A stretch of DNA of 64,000 bases from Geodermatophilus nigrescens. GTDB lineage: Bacteria; Actinomycetota; Actinomycetes; Mycobacteriales; Geodermatophilaceae. Under the pieces are notes generated by a model. It saw only the letters and a program-made list of their open reading frames with translations, ran no database searches and was not told where the DNA came from. The position numbers and the translations under genes were made by a program. Positions within the stretch are counted from its first letter, which is position 1. Each line of letters begins with the position of its first letter. Shown one piece after another: positions 43,384 to 51,557 of the stretch. The DNA lies in the NCBI RefSeq assembly GCF_900129495.1, contig NZ_FQVX01000003.1, positions 372,001 to 436,000 of the forward strand, written 5' to 3'.

Positions 43384-43950
43384 TCACTCGTCCTCGTCGT
43401 CCCCGGCGTCGGCCTGCGCAAACTGCTCCACGATGGCCGCGGAGAACGCGTCGAGGTCGTCGGGGTTGCGGCTGGTGACCAGGTTGCCGTCGACGACGAC
43501 CTCCTCGTCCACCCACTTGGCGCCGGCGTTGCGCAGGTCGGTCTGCAGCGAGGGCCACGACGTCATCCGCCGCCCGCGCACGACGTCGGCCTCGGCGAGC
43601 ACCCACGGCGCGTGGCAGATGGCCGCCACCGGCTTGTCCGCCTCGAAGAAGGCCTTCACGAACGCCACGGCGTCGGCGTCGGCCCGCACGAAGTCCCCGT
43701 TGATGACGCCGCCGGGCAGGACCAGCGCGGCGTAGTCCTCGGGGTCGGCCGAGGCGACGGTGGTGTCGACCTTCTTGGTGTCGCCCTTGTCGATGTGCTG
43801 GTACATGGTGATCGAGCCGCCGTCGAGCGACACGAGCTCCGGTTCGGCCCCCGCCTCCTCGAGCGCCTGCCACGGCCGCTCGAGCTCGACCTGCTCGACG
43901 CCGTCGGTCGCGAGCACGGCCACCTTCATCCCGTCCAGTTCTCCTGCCAT
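43384..43950 (-). CDS. DJ-1/PfpI family protein (class I glutaminase-like)
   Basis: 188 residues: KVAVLATDGVEQVELERP at the start, DYAALVLPGGVINGD and the nucleophile elbow PVAAICHAPWVLAEA with Cys112-His113, as in PfpI/YhbO. Such proteins act as glyoxalases, deglycases or stress chaperones; the exact activity cannot be read from sequence. ATG 43950. It converges with the previous gene and is divergent from proC, with 85 bases between the starts. Confidence 0.9.
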   Translation of the reverse strand: MAGELDGMKVAVLATDGVEQVELERPWQALEEAGAEPELVSLDGGSITMYQHIDKGDTKKVDTTVASADPEDYAALVLPGGVINGDFVRADADAVAFVKAFFEADKPVAAICHAPWVLAEADVVRGRRMTSWPSLQTDLRNAGAKWVDEEVVVDGNLVTSRNPDDLDAFSAAIVEQFAQADAGDDEDE

Positions 43951-44035
43951 GCGGGCGCGGCTACCCGGGGCTCCCGGGCGGCACACCCCGGCGCACTACG
44001 GTCCGACCGGTACCTCGACAGGCGGGAGCGGGCGG

Positions 44036-44854
44036 ATGGGCGAGCGGCGGGGCCTGGCGGTCCTGGGCGGCGGCAAGATGGGCGAGGCGCTGCTGGCCGG
44101 GCTGGTGAGGCGGCAGGGCGCGGACGGCGTCGTCGTCTGCGAGCGGCACCCGGAGCGCGGCGCGGAGCTCGCGGCGCGCTACGGCATCGACGTCGTCGGC
44201 TTCGAGGAGGCGGCGGCGCGCTCGCGGGTGCTGCTGCTGGCCGTCAAGCCGCAGGACCTGCCGGCGCTGCTGGAGCGGCTCGCGCCGTCGGTCGGCCCGG
44301 GCCACCTGGTGGTGAGCATCGCCGCGGGCATCTCGACGGCGACCGTCGAGGCGGCCCTGCCCGCCGGCGTGCCCGTGGTGCGGGTCATGCCCAACACCCC
44401 GGCGCTGGTCGACGAGGGGATGAGCGTCCTGTCGGCCGGTGCCTCGGCCGGGGAGGCCGAGCTCGACGAGGCCGAGGCGCTGCTGTCGACCGTCGGCCGC
44501 GTGGCGCGGGTGCCGGAGTACCAGCAGGACGCGGTGACGGCGCTGTCGGGCAGCGGCCCGGCCTACTTCTTCTACCTCGTCGAGGCGATGGTCGACGCCG
44601 GCGTGCTGCTGGGCCTGCCGCGGGCGCTGACGACGGAGCTGGTCGTGCAGACGGCGCTGGGCTCGGCGGTGATGCTGCGCGAGTCCGGCGAGCACCCGGC
44701 CCAGCTGCGGGACGCGGTGAGCAGCCCGGGCGGGACGACGATCGCCGGCATCCGGGAGCTGGAGCGGCACTCGGTGCGCTCGGCGCTCATCGCGGCCATC
44801 GAGGCGGCCGCTCGGCGCTCGGTGGAGCTGGGCCGCGCCGACGGGAGCCGGTGA
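44036..44854 (+). CDS. proC: Pyrroline-5-carboxylate reductase ProC
   Basis: 272 residues; reduces pyrroline-5-carboxylate to proline with NAD(P)H. GLAVLGGGKMGEALLAGLV (cofactor loop), VRVMPNTPALVDEGM, ALSGSGPAYFFYLVEAM and the signature LRDAVSSPGGTTIAGIRELE are all present. ATG 44036 has GGGAG about ten bases upstream. It lies next to the BldC-like gene as in Rv0500-Rv0500A. Confidence 0.95.
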   Translation: MGERRGLAVLGGGKMGEALLAGLVRRQGADGVVVCERHPERGAELAARYGIDVVGFEEAAARSRVLLLAVKPQDLPALLERLAPSVGPGHLVVSIAAGISTATVEAALPAGVPVVRVMPNTPALVDEGMSVLSAGASAGEAELDEAEALLSTVGRVARVPEYQQDAVTALSGSGPAYFFYLVEAMVDAGVLLGLPRALTTELVVQTALGSAVMLRESGEHPAQLRDAVSSPGGTTIAGIRELERHSVRSALIAAIEAAARRSVELGRADGSR

Positions 44855-45106
44855 CCGTACCCCGGCTCAGGCCCGGATGGGTGGACGCTGCGTCACCGTG
44901 TCGACACATCTACTCGTGGACGCGCCGATACGGCTGTGAAGCGAGTTGCATAGGTGTAGTTCTGCCAGGGACGGACCGTTCCCCGTGTTCGTTTCTTCCA
45001 TCGCATCAGTCACGCGGGCCCCCCTACTCTCTGTATCAGCACGTGCGTGTCCCGTAGCCGGTGGGGAAGCCGGCGCCCGACTCGTGCTAGGTCCGGAGAG
45101 CTGATC
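44855..45106 (+). promoter_or_regulatory. Long leader/promoter region before the BldC-like gene
   Basis: 252 bases with lower GC than the surroundings and no ORF of note. It holds a GTGTCGACAC palindrome (44898-44907) and several possible -10 sequences (TAGGTG near 44951, TACTCT near 45026). It likely contains the promoter(s) of the BldC-like gene; nothing else is clear. Confidence 0.4.
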
Positions 45107-45448
45107 ATGACCATGCCCCAGCGCACCAACGCCGCCTACGTCCGCCCGGCCGTCCCCGGCCCGCGCCCGATGGCCCGCCCCATCCCGGCCGCCGCCGTCG
45201 CCCGCCCCGTGGGCCCGCAGCACCCCGCCGCCATGCCGGTCGGCCGCCCGGCCGTCCCGCAGCCGCGCGCCGCGGTCACCTTCCTGACCGTCGCCGAGGT
45301 CGCCAGCATGATGCGCGTCTCCAAGATGACCGTGTACCGCCTCGTCCACGCCGGCGAGCTGTCCGCCGTCCGCGTCGGCCGGTCGTTCCGCGTCCCGGAG
45401 CGCGCCGTCCAGGACTACCTGCGCGACGCCTACACCGACATCGCCTGA
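45107..45448 (+). CDS. BldC-like/excisionase-type helix-turn-helix protein (Rv0500A type)
   Basis: 113 residues. The first 55 are Pro/Ala/Arg-rich and disordered. The rest is a MerR-like winged helix: VTFLTVAEVASMMRVSKMTVYRLV (HTH) and GELSAVRVGRSFRVPERAVQ (wing), the same fold as BldC of Streptomyces, which binds direct repeats cooperatively. ATG 45107 has GGAGAG eight bases upstream. The order proC-this gene-bS22 matches Rv0500-Rv0500A-Rv0500B. Whether it is the true BldC orthologue or its paralogue cannot be settled from the sequence. Confidence 0.87.
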   Translation: MTMPQRTNAAYVRPAVPGPRPMARPIPAAAVARPVGPQHPAAMPVGRPAVPQPRAAVTFLTVAEVASMMRVSKMTVYRLVHAGELSAVRVGRSFRVPERAVQDYLRDAYTDIA

Positions 45449-45461
45449 TCGGTGCCCGCCT

Positions 45462-45480
45462 GACCGGGCCCGTCCCGGTC
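45462..45480 (+). terminator. Hairpin after the BldC-like gene
   Basis: GACCGGG (45462-45468) and CCCGGTC (45474-45480) flank a five-base loop, 13 bases after the stop. A second weaker hairpin, GCCGCGG/CCGCGGC, occupies 45481-45501. Confidence 0.65.
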
Positions 45481-45501
45481 GCCGCGGCTCCCGGCCGCGG
45501 C

Positions 45502-45559
45502 AGCACCACCTGAGCACCACCTGAGCACCACGCAGCACCACCGATCGACCGTCGATCGG
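45502..45559 (+). repeat. Short tandem repeats and palindrome before bS22
   Basis: Four units AGCACCACCTG, AGCACCACCTG, AGCACCACGC, AGCACCACCG (45502-45543) abut the palindrome CCGATCGAC-C-GTCGATCGG (45541-45559). They could be regulator sites; a TAGGCT sequence near 45632 may be the -10 of the bS22 gene. Confidence 0.6.
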
Positions 45560-45766
45560 CGTCCCCACCCCTCGGGATGGGATCCGTCCGGCCCGGTTCC
45601 CGCGGCAGCGTCGCCGCGGGGGCGCCGGGTAGGCTCGGGCGCCGAGCGACAACCCCGGCCCCGGCCGGAACCGTCGCACACGAGCTGATCCACACTCGCG
45701 TGGCGTCCGGTTCCGCCCCTGCGGCCACCGGCGCACGCCACGCGGCCAACACGTCGGGAGCAGGAC

Positions 45767-45865
45767 ATGGGTTCGGTCATCAAGAAGCGCCGCAAGCGGA
45801 TGGCGAAGAAGAAGCACCGCAAGCTGCTGAAGAAGACCCGCGTGCAGCGTCGCAACAAGAAGTGA
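45767..45865 (+). CDS. Small ribosomal subunit protein bS22
   Basis: A 32-residue, very basic peptide ([20 protein letters not shown] at the N-terminus) matching Rv0500B, the actinobacterial 30S protein bS22 (AURKAIP1/COX24 domain) that sits near the decoding centre. ATG 45767, stop 45865, with GGGAG eight bases upstream. It is easily missed because of its length. It is encoded just upstream of the epimerase gene, as in mycobacteria. Codon use is rich in AAG/CGC, fitting high expression. Confidence 0.95.
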   Translation: MGSVIKKRRKRMAKKKHRKLLKKTRVQRRNKK

Positions 45866-45875
45866 GCTGACGCTC

Positions 45876-47006
45876 GTGCCGCCCGCGGTCGTCCTGGTCA
45901 CCGGCGTGAGCCGGTGGCTCGGTGGCGCGCTGGCGGCCGAGCTCGCTCGCGACCCGGCCATCGACCGGGTCATCGGGGTCGACACCGTCCCCCCGTCGGC
46001 GGAGCTGCTCCGCCGCCTCGGCCGCACCGAGTTCGTGCGCGCCGACATCCGCAACCCGCTGATCGGCAAGGTCATCGCCACCGCGGGGGTCGACACCGTC
46101 GTCCACATGAACATCAGCTCCACGCCCGCCGGTGCCGGCGGGCGGGGGCCGATGAAGGAGCTCAACGTCATCGGGACGATGCAGCTCCTCGCCGCCTGCC
46201 AGCGCGCCCCGTCGGTCCGCCGGCTCGTGCTCAAGTCGACCAGCGCCGTCTACGGCGCCTCGCCGCGCGACCCGGCCGTCTTCACCGAGCGGATGCAGGC
46301 CCGCCGGGTGCCCTCGGGCGGTTTCGCCAAGGACAGCCTCGACATCGAGGGCTACGTGCGGTCGTTCTCGCGCCGCCGTCCCGACGTCGGGGTCGCGGTC
46401 CTGCGGTTCACCAACTTCATCGGCCCGCGGATCGACTCGGTGCTCACCGGGTTCCTGCGCATGCCGGTGGTGCCGACGGCGCTCGGCTACGACGCCCGCG
46501 TGCAGCTGCTGCACGAGGACGACGCCCTCGGCGTGCTCACCCGCGCCACCACGGGCGAGTTCGCCGGCACCGTGAACGTCGGGGGAGAGGGCACGCTGCT
46601 GCTGTCGCAGGTCATCCGCCGTCTCGGCCGGCTCCAGCTCCCCGTGCCCTCGCCGGCGCTGGGGTCACTGGGCCGGCTCACCCGCCGCTTCGGCTACGTC
46701 GACTACTCACCCGAGCAGATGCGCTTCCTCAACTTCGGCCGCGTCGTCGACACCACGGTGCTGCGCACCGAGTTCGGCTACACGCCCCGCTACACCACGT
46801 CCGAGGCCCTGGCCGACTACGCGCGCACCGTGCCGCCGGTCGTCCCGCCCGACCTGGTCGGCGACCTCGCGGGCCGCGCGGAGGGCCTCGTCCACCGGGC
46901 CGGGTCGGTCGCCTCCTCCGTGGCCTCGACCGTGGGCACCACCGTGCACGGGCGGCTGCGGCCGGCGCCGGCGCCCCCGGGACTGCGGGCGGTGCGCGAT
47001 GCCTGA
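45876..47006 (+). CDS. NAD-dependent epimerase/dehydratase (Rv0501 type)
   Basis: 376 residues, extended SDR: VVLVTGVSRWLGGALAAELA (variant cofactor loop TGVSRWLGG), DTVVHMNISSTPAGAG, KSTSAVYGASPRDPAVFTE and VAVLRFTNFIGPRIDS. The catalytic Tyr-x3-Lys site is not evident, so a classical UDP-galactose epimerase role (GalE2) is doubtful. A C-terminal extension (after about 320) contains a Ser/Val-rich helix and a basic end. GTG 45876 is ten bases after bS22. The stop overlaps the acyltransferase gene by eight bases. Confidence 0.88.
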   Translation: MPPAVVLVTGVSRWLGGALAAELARDPAIDRVIGVDTVPPSAELLRRLGRTEFVRADIRNPLIGKVIATAGVDTVVHMNISSTPAGAGGRGPMKELNVIGTMQLLAACQRAPSVRRLVLKSTSAVYGASPRDPAVFTERMQARRVPSGGFAKDSLDIEGYVRSFSRRRPDVGVAVLRFTNFIGPRIDSVLTGFLRMPVVPTALGYDARVQLLHEDDALGVLTRATTGEFAGTVNVGGEGTLLLSQVIRRLGRLQLPVPSPALGSLGRLTRRFGYVDYSPEQMRFLNFGRVVDTTVLRTEFGYTPRYTTSEALADYARTVPPVVPPDLVGDLAGRAEGLVHRAGSVASSVASTVGTTVHGRLRPAPAPPGLRAVRDA

Positions 47007-47907
47007 GGCCCGTGTCATCCGGCTGCGTCCCGACGACGAGCAGCCGCACGTCCCGCCGCCGTCGGACCCGAGCTGGGACGAGCAGGTCGCCGGCGGGCTG
47101 GAGTTCCTCCGCCGTCGGCTGACCGGCGACTACGAGACCGACGAGTTCGGCTTCGACCCCGACCTCACCGACCACGTGCTGCTGCCGCTGCTGCGGCCGC
47201 TGTTCTCCCGCTGGTTCCGGGTGGAGACCTCCGGCGTCGAGAACGTGCCCACCGACGGCGGCGCGCTCGTGGTGGCCAACCACTCCGGCACGGTCCCGGT
47301 CGACGCGCTCATGGCCACCGTGGCGCTGCACGACGACCACCCCGCGCAGCGGCGCTTCCGGCTGCTCGGCGCCGACCTGGTGTTCGACCTGCCGGTCGTC
47401 GGCTCCCTGGCCCGCAAGTTCGGCGCCACGCTGGCCTGCAGTGAGGACGCCGAGCGGCTGCTGTGCGGCGGCGAGCTGGTCGGCGTCTTCCCCGAGGGCT
47501 TCAAGGGGGTCGGCAAGCCGTTCCGCGACCGGTACACCCTGCAGCGGTTCGGCCGCGGGGGTTTCGTCACGGCGGCCCTGCGCACCGGCAAGCCGATCAT
47601 CCCGTGCGCCATCGTCGGCGCCGAGGAGATCTACCCGATGATCGGCAACGCGAAGACGCTGGCCCGCCTGCTCGGGCTGCCGTACTTCCCGGTGACGCCG
47701 ACCTTCCCGGCGCTCGGCCCGCTCGGCCTGGTGCCGCTGCCGTCCAAGTGGCTGATCGCCTTCGGGGAGCCGATCGAGACGGCGTCCTACGGCCCGGCGG
47801 CCGCCGAGGACCCGATGCTGGTGTTCAACCTGACCGACCAGGTCCGCGAGACCATCCAGCAGTCGATCTACCAGCTCCTCCTGCAGCGGAGCTCCGTCTT
47901 CAGCTGA
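46999..47907 (+). CDS. Lysophospholipid acyltransferase-like protein (Rv0502 type)
   Basis: 302 residues of the PlsC superfamily. After an N-terminal head (1-60) come VVANHSGTVPVDALM (a spaced variant of the HX4D acyl-transfer motif), GVFPEGFKGVGKPF (EGxR-like) and IIPCAIVGAEEIYPM. It probably acylates a glycerolipid at the inner membrane. ATG 46999 lies inside the epimerase gene. The same pair occurs as Rv0501-Rv0502, which suggests a shared lipid or envelope role. Confidence 0.88.
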   Translation: MPEARVIRLRPDDEQPHVPPPSDPSWDEQVAGGLEFLRRRLTGDYETDEFGFDPDLTDHVLLPLLRPLFSRWFRVETSGVENVPTDGGALVVANHSGTVPVDALMATVALHDDHPAQRRFRLLGADLVFDLPVVGSLARKFGATLACSEDAERLLCGGELVGVFPEGFKGVGKPFRDRYTLQRFGRGGFVTAALRTGKPIIPCAIVGAEEIYPMIGNAKTLARLLGLPYFPVTPTFPALGPLGLVPLPSKWLIAFGEPIETASYGPAAAEDPMLVFNLTDQVRETIQQSIYQLLLQRSSVFS

Positions 47908-48036
47908 CCGCGCCGGGCGTCCGGGCGGGTGTCCACGCAGCGCGGTGCGGCCCACGTCCTGGCGCGTCGTGTGCACGAACGTCGCGAGCGTGGGGTGGAG
48001 GGATGCCCGGCCGAGCGCCACGATCGGTGGTCGCCC

Positions 48037-48091
48037 GCGGTGTGTGCACAAGACGCGGGGCGAGTGTGCGCCTGTCGGGGTCACGGGGTGG
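48037..48091 (+). repeat. GTGTGCACA repeat, copy 1, with long stem-loop
   Basis: 55 bp opening GCGGTGTGTGCACA, then GAGTGTGCGCCTG and CGGGGTCACGGGGTGG. CGAGTGTGCGCC (48061-48072) pairs perfectly with GGCGCACACTCG (48107-48118), with an inner CGGGG/CCCCG helix. Confidence 0.8.
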
Positions 48092-48179
48092 TCCGAGGCC
48101 CCGCCGGGCGCACACTCGATCGCCGGCGGCGGGATGGGCACGCAGCGCGGTGTGCGGTGGTGTCCGGCCGCGCTCGATC

Positions 48180-48234
48180 GCGGTGTGTGCACAGCGCGCG
48201 CCGTGAGTGTGCGCCTGCCGGGGTCGCGGGGTGG
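48180..48234 (+). repeat. GTGTGCACA repeat, copy 2
   Basis: Same length and order as copy 1 (GCGGTGTGTGCACA, GAGTGTGCGCCTG, CGGGGTCGCGGGGTGG), with most differences confined to 11 bases after the GTGTGCACA box. The pairing arm downstream is degenerate. Confidence 0.8.
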
Positions 48235-48270
48235 CGGGAGAGCCCGCTGGCTGCACTCTCGGTGGATCGG

Positions 48271-49179
48271 TCAGACCGTCTTGCGGCGGCGGAAGGCCAG
48301 CGCCCCGCCGACGACGCCGCCGGTGAGCGCCGCGGCGGCCACCGTCGGGACGCCGATCCGGGCAGCCTTCCGGCCGGTGCGGAAGTCGCGGATCGTCCAG
48401 CCGCGGGACCGGGCGACGGCGCGCAGCTCGGTGTCGGGGTTCACCGCCACCGCGGTGCCGGTCAGCGACAGCATGGGCAGGTCGTTGGCGGAGTCGCTGT
48501 ACGCGGTGCAGCGCGAGAGGTCGAGGTCCTCGCGCTCGGCCAGCGCCCGCACCGCCTCGGCCTTGGCCTCGCCGTGCATGAGCTCGCCGACCAGCCGGCC
48601 GGTGTAGCGCCCGTCGACCACCTCGGACACGGTGCCGAGCGCGCCGGTCAGCCCGAGCCGGTGGGCGATGATCCGCGCCAGCTCCACCGGGGTCGCGGTC
48701 ACCAGCCACACCCGCTGCCCGGCGTCGAGGTGCTGCTGGGCGAGGTTGCGGGTGCCCGACCAGATCCGGTCGGCCATCAGCTCGTCGTAGATCTCCTCGC
48801 CCGCATCCACGATCTCGGACACCTCGCGCCCGGCCACGAAGGCCAGCGCGGTCTCGCGGATCGTCAGCATGTCGCCGGCGCTCTCGTTGCCGGCGACGCG
48901 GAACTTGGCCTGCTGCCAGGCGAAGCGGGCGATGTCGCGCGAGGTCAGGTACTTGCGGGAGGCCAGGCCGCGGGCGAACCAGAACAGCGAGGCGCCCATC
49001 ATCATCGTGTTGTCGACGTCGAAGAACGCGGCCGCGGTGCGGTCGTGGACGACGGCCGGGGCCGGCTCGACCTCGGCGGCGGCGGCCGACGCGAGACCGG
49101 CGACGTGCGCGCGGATCTCCTCCTCCGACGGCGTCGCCGCGTCGGACCGGCGGCGGCCGCGGAACGGCAGTCCCGGCAC
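48271..49179 (-). CDS. HAD-IB family hydrolase (SerB1-like, Rv0505c type)
   Basis: 302 residues. HAD motifs: [15 protein letters not shown] (motif I, DxDNT), [15 protein letters not shown] (motif II, Thr), and [16 protein letters not shown] (motif IV, DSxND). The long N-terminal head and a C-terminal hydrophobic segment ([19 protein letters not shown]) suggest membrane tethering. Likely a phosphatase of a small phosphomonoester (phosphoserine-type or related); the substrate is uncertain. GTG 49179. It follows the sigma factor/anti-sigma pair on the same strand, 120 bases away. Confidence 0.9.
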   Translation of the reverse strand: MPGLPFRGRRRSDAATPSEEEIRAHVAGLASAAAAEVEPAPAVVHDRTAAAFFDVDNTMMMGASLFWFARGLASRKYLTSRDIARFAWQQAKFRVAGNESAGDMLTIRETALAFVAGREVSEIVDAGEEIYDELMADRIWSGTRNLAQQHLDAGQRVWLVTATPVELARIIAHRLGLTGALGTVSEVVDGRYTGRLVGELMHGEAKAEAVRALAEREDLDLSRCTAYSDSANDLPMLSLTGTAVAVNPDTELRAVARSRGWTIRDFRTGRKAARIGVPTVAAAALTGGVVGGALAFRRRKTV

Positions 49180-49299
49180 GGGCTCCCTCCCTGGCTCTGC
49201 GGCCCCGCCTCGCGGCGGTCCCCCGCGCCCGACCCTATCGGCCGCCGCCGGGCCACCCGTCGCGGCAGCAGGTGCGGCAGCAGGTGCGGCGGCCGGGCG

Positions 49300-50451
49300 T
49301 CAGCAGACCAGCGGCCAGACGCAGATCGGCAGCGGGAGGTCGACCAGCGGGCCCGGGGACGGCGACGACGTCGTCGGCCCGGTGCCGCCCGGGACCGGCA
49401 GCGGGGGCAGCGGCAGCCCCGGGGTCGGGGCCGGCGTCTGCGGTCCGCTGCCGCCGGTCGGCGCCGACGGCGTCTGCTGCGCGCCACCCGGCGGGGCGGG
49501 CGCCGGCGCCGGGGCGGGTGCGCCGCCCGTGGGGGAGGAGGGCGCCGGGACCGCCGGGGGGACCGCCGGGGTCTGGCCGGCCGGCGGCTCGGCGGAGGGG
49601 GTGGCGGTCCCCGGCGCGGGGGCGGTGGGCGGAGCCGGCGCCGGAGGGGCGGCCGGCGCGGCACCGCACTCGCCCGGCAGCGGGCCGAGCGCGTCGCGGC
49701 CGGCGGTGGCCGGACCGGACGGGCAGGTCAGCGCCGTCTGCAGGGCGGCGGCGCGGGAGCCGACCTGCTCGACGAGCGCGATCGACGTGCCGGCCTCGGC
49801 AGGCAGCGCGGCGCGGATGTCCGACAGCCCGGTGCCCTGCTGCTGCGCCCAGCCGCCGAGCACGGTCAGCGGCGCGGCGTCCGCGGCCTCGACGGCGGTG
49901 GTGAGCACGAGCGCTGCGCCCTCGGTGGTCTGCGCGTCCATCGTCGCGAGGGTGTCGCGGACCAGGTCGGCCGGCGGCGCGCCTCCGGTGGCCTCGACCA
50001 GCGCGTCGAGCTCCTGCAGCCGGGTGGTGGCGAACTCGAGCAGGGTCAGCCCCCGCTCGTCGCCGGCCAGCGCGAGCTGCGTCTGCTCGGTGCCGCGCTT
50101 GAGGCCGTAGAGGACGTCGCCGGGCCGCGCGTCGCTCGACAGCGCCACCAGCGTGCCGAGCGCGGTGACCGCCATCGCGACGCCCGCGACCGTGGCCGCC
50201 AGCCGGGCGCGCCACGGGTTCGACCGCCGCCGGGACGGCGCGAGCCGGGCCAGGCCGCGGCGGGGCGCGGGCTCCGGGGTGCGGACGGCGGCCATCGCGA
50301 CCAGCCGGGCGCGGGTGGCGGCGCGGAAGTCGGGCGCCGGGCCGTCGTCGAGGTCGGTGGCCAGGGCCCGCAGCCGCTCCTCGACGGCGAGCTCGCGCTC
50401 CTGCACGGACGCGCGGCGCGGCCTGCCCGCGGCGTCGTGCTCGGCGCTCAC
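49300..50451 (-). CDS. rsbN: RsbN-like anti-sigma factor (DUF5667)
   Basis: 383 residues. A cytoplasmic head (about 1-80, RELAVEERLRALATDLDDGP), a single membrane segment (about 83-105), the DUF5667 domain (SSDARPGDVLYGLKRGTEQT, LLEFATTRLQELDALVEAT) and a long Pro/Ala/Gly-rich outer tail ending PICVWPLVC. In Streptomyces rsbN lies next to bldN and its product sequesters sigma-BldN; the same order occurs here. GTG 50451 is preceded by a sigma-BldN-type promoter, so the pair would be feedback-regulated. Partner assignment rests on synteny and domain type. Confidence 0.87.
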   Translation of the reverse strand: MSAEHDAAGRPRRASVQERELAVEERLRALATDLDDGPAPDFRAATRARLVAMAAVRTPEPAPRRGLARLAPSRRRSNPWRARLAATVAGVAMAVTALGTLVALSSDARPGDVLYGLKRGTEQTQLALAGDERGLTLLEFATTRLQELDALVEATGGAPPADLVRDTLATMDAQTTEGAALVLTTAVEAADAAPLTVLGGWAQQQGTGLSDIRAALPAEAGTSIALVEQVGSRAAALQTALTCPSGPATAGRDALGPLPGECGAAPAAPPAPAPPTAPAPGTATPSAEPPAGQTPAVPPAVPAPSSPTGGAPAPAPAPAPPGGAQQTPSAPTGGSGPQTPAPTPGLPLPPLPVPGGTGPTTSSPSPGPLVDLPLPICVWPLVC

Positions 50452-50492
50452 CTGAGGCCTCCGGTCGGTCGGTCGGGACGGGATCGACCGGA

Positions 50493-50520
50493 GCAACGAC
50501 GCAGGTCGGGGGCCGTTACG
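50493..50520 (-). promoter_or_regulatory. Sigma-BldN-type promoter before rsbN
   Basis: On the minus strand CGTAAC (50520-50515), a 16-base spacer and CGTTGC (50498-50493) match the Streptomyces sigma-BldN consensus CGTAAC-N16-CGTTGA at 11 of 12 positions. It ends 41 bases before the GTG of rsbN. Confidence 0.8.
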
Positions 50521-50569
50521 GCGTACCGGCCGGTAACAACGGCGGGTCCCCCGCCCGGGGTCCCGGCGG

Positions 50570-51358
50570 TCACCGCAGCCCCTCCGGCAACAGGCTCGCC
50601 AGCCGGCGCACCGCCCGGTGCTGCAGCGCCTTGATCGCGCCGTCCTTCTTCCCCATGACCGCGGCGGTCTCCGACACCGAGAGCCCCTGCAGGAACCGCA
50701 GGGAGATGCACTCCTGCTGCTCGCTGCCCAGCTGCCGGATGCAGGCCAGCAGCTGCTCGTTGGTCAGCCGGGCGACGACGGCGTCCTCGGGCCCGTCGGT
50801 GGCCTGGTCGGCGTCGCGCATGTCCGCCGTCGTGACCTCCAGCCGGAAGCGGCTGCTCTTCACGTGGTCGCGGATGATGTTGCGGGCGATGGTCACGAGC
50901 CACGCGCCGACGTCGCGGCCCTGGAACGACAGCGAGTCGATCCGCCGCAGCGCCCGCACGAAGGTCTCGCTGGTGAAGTCCTCGGCCTGCGCCCGGTCGC
51001 CCACGCGGTGCAGCACGTAGCGGTACACCAGCGTCACGTAGTGGTCGTAGAGCTGCCCGAACGCCTCCGCGTCGCCGTCCTGGGCGCGGTGCACCAGCCC
51101 CCAGACGTCGACCCGGTCGCCGGGCAGCGTCTCCCCGAGGGCGGCGAGCTCCTCGGCCAGCGCGCCGTCGTCCTCGACGTCCTGCGCCGGCCCGATCCCG
51201 GGAGGCTCGGTCGCGGGAGGCTCGACGGGGGCCACGTCCGCCGGCGGGGCACCTTCCGCGCTGGCACGCGGGTGCGGCGTCGGGCGCGGACGCGGGCTGG
51301 GCCGCCGCCCGGTCGGGACGGCGGACGACCGCTCGTCCACCGGGCGCGACTGCGGCAT
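50570..51358 (-). CDS. bldN: ECF-family sigma factor BldN
   Basis: 262 residues. A Pro/Arg-rich N-terminal extension (about 1-80) precedes sigma region 2 (DAEAFGQLYDHYVTLVYRYV, TSETFVRALRRIDSLSFQGR, VGAWLVTIARNIIRDHVKSSR) and region 4 (QQECISLRFLQGLSVSETAAVMGKKDGAIKALQHRAVRRL). This sequence closely follows BldN of Streptomyces, including FRLEVTTADM. It directs aerial-growth genes there. ATG 51358 has GAGGAGG about 11 bases upstream; a longer in-frame head has no support. rsbN follows 118 bases downstream. Not present at this place in mycobacteria. Confidence 0.92.
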   Translation of the reverse strand: MPQSRPVDERSSAVPTGRRPSPRPRPTPHPRASAEGAPPADVAPVEPPATEPPGIGPAQDVEDDGALAEELAALGETLPGDRVDVWGLVHRAQDGDAEAFGQLYDHYVTLVYRYVLHRVGDRAQAEDFTSETFVRALRRIDSLSFQGRDVGAWLVTIARNIIRDHVKSSRFRLEVTTADMRDADQATDGPEDAVVARLTNEQLLACIRQLGSEQQECISLRFLQGLSVSETAAVMGKKDGAIKALQHRAVRRLASLLPEGLR

Positions 51359-51557
51359 GCGGGACGTCGACCTCCTCGTCGGCCCGCCGAGCCCGGACGG
51401 CTCGCCCGACGGGGGCCTCCCCAGCTCGGCGGGGTCCCGCGCTGCTGCGGGTCCTGCCCCATGGTGACAACATGACTGCGAACCGTCCACGCCGGGCGGT
51501 CGGCCGGTACTCCGCGGTACCTCCCCCGGGGGACCGCTCCGCCCGGAGGAGGTGCGC
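51359..51557. other. Divergent intergenic region bldN / acyl-CoA synthetase
   Basis: 199 bases containing the promoters of both genes. Beyond the two ribosome binding sites (GAGGAGG for bldN and GGAGGAGG for the synthetase) I see no clear -10 box or operator. Confidence 0.4.

Larger units (their letters stand above)
47908..48270. other. Convergent intergenic region with repeats
   Basis: 363 bases between the acyltransferase stop and the HAD-phosphatase stop. No gene is supported. It contains two related 55-bp repeats, a long stem-loop and several TGTGCACA palindromes, described separately. Confidence 0.7.

Noticed and set aside
49262-49285. Two direct 12-bp units GCGGCAGCAGGT between HAD and RsbN genes
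   Set aside because: Only two short units in low-complexity GC-rich DNA; likely slippage, no further pattern.
47929-50634. A 901-codon plus-strand frame from the 48-kb repeats through rsbN
   Set aside because: It lies antisense to the HAD phosphatase and RsbN genes and its predicted protein is Arg/Gly/Ala noise.
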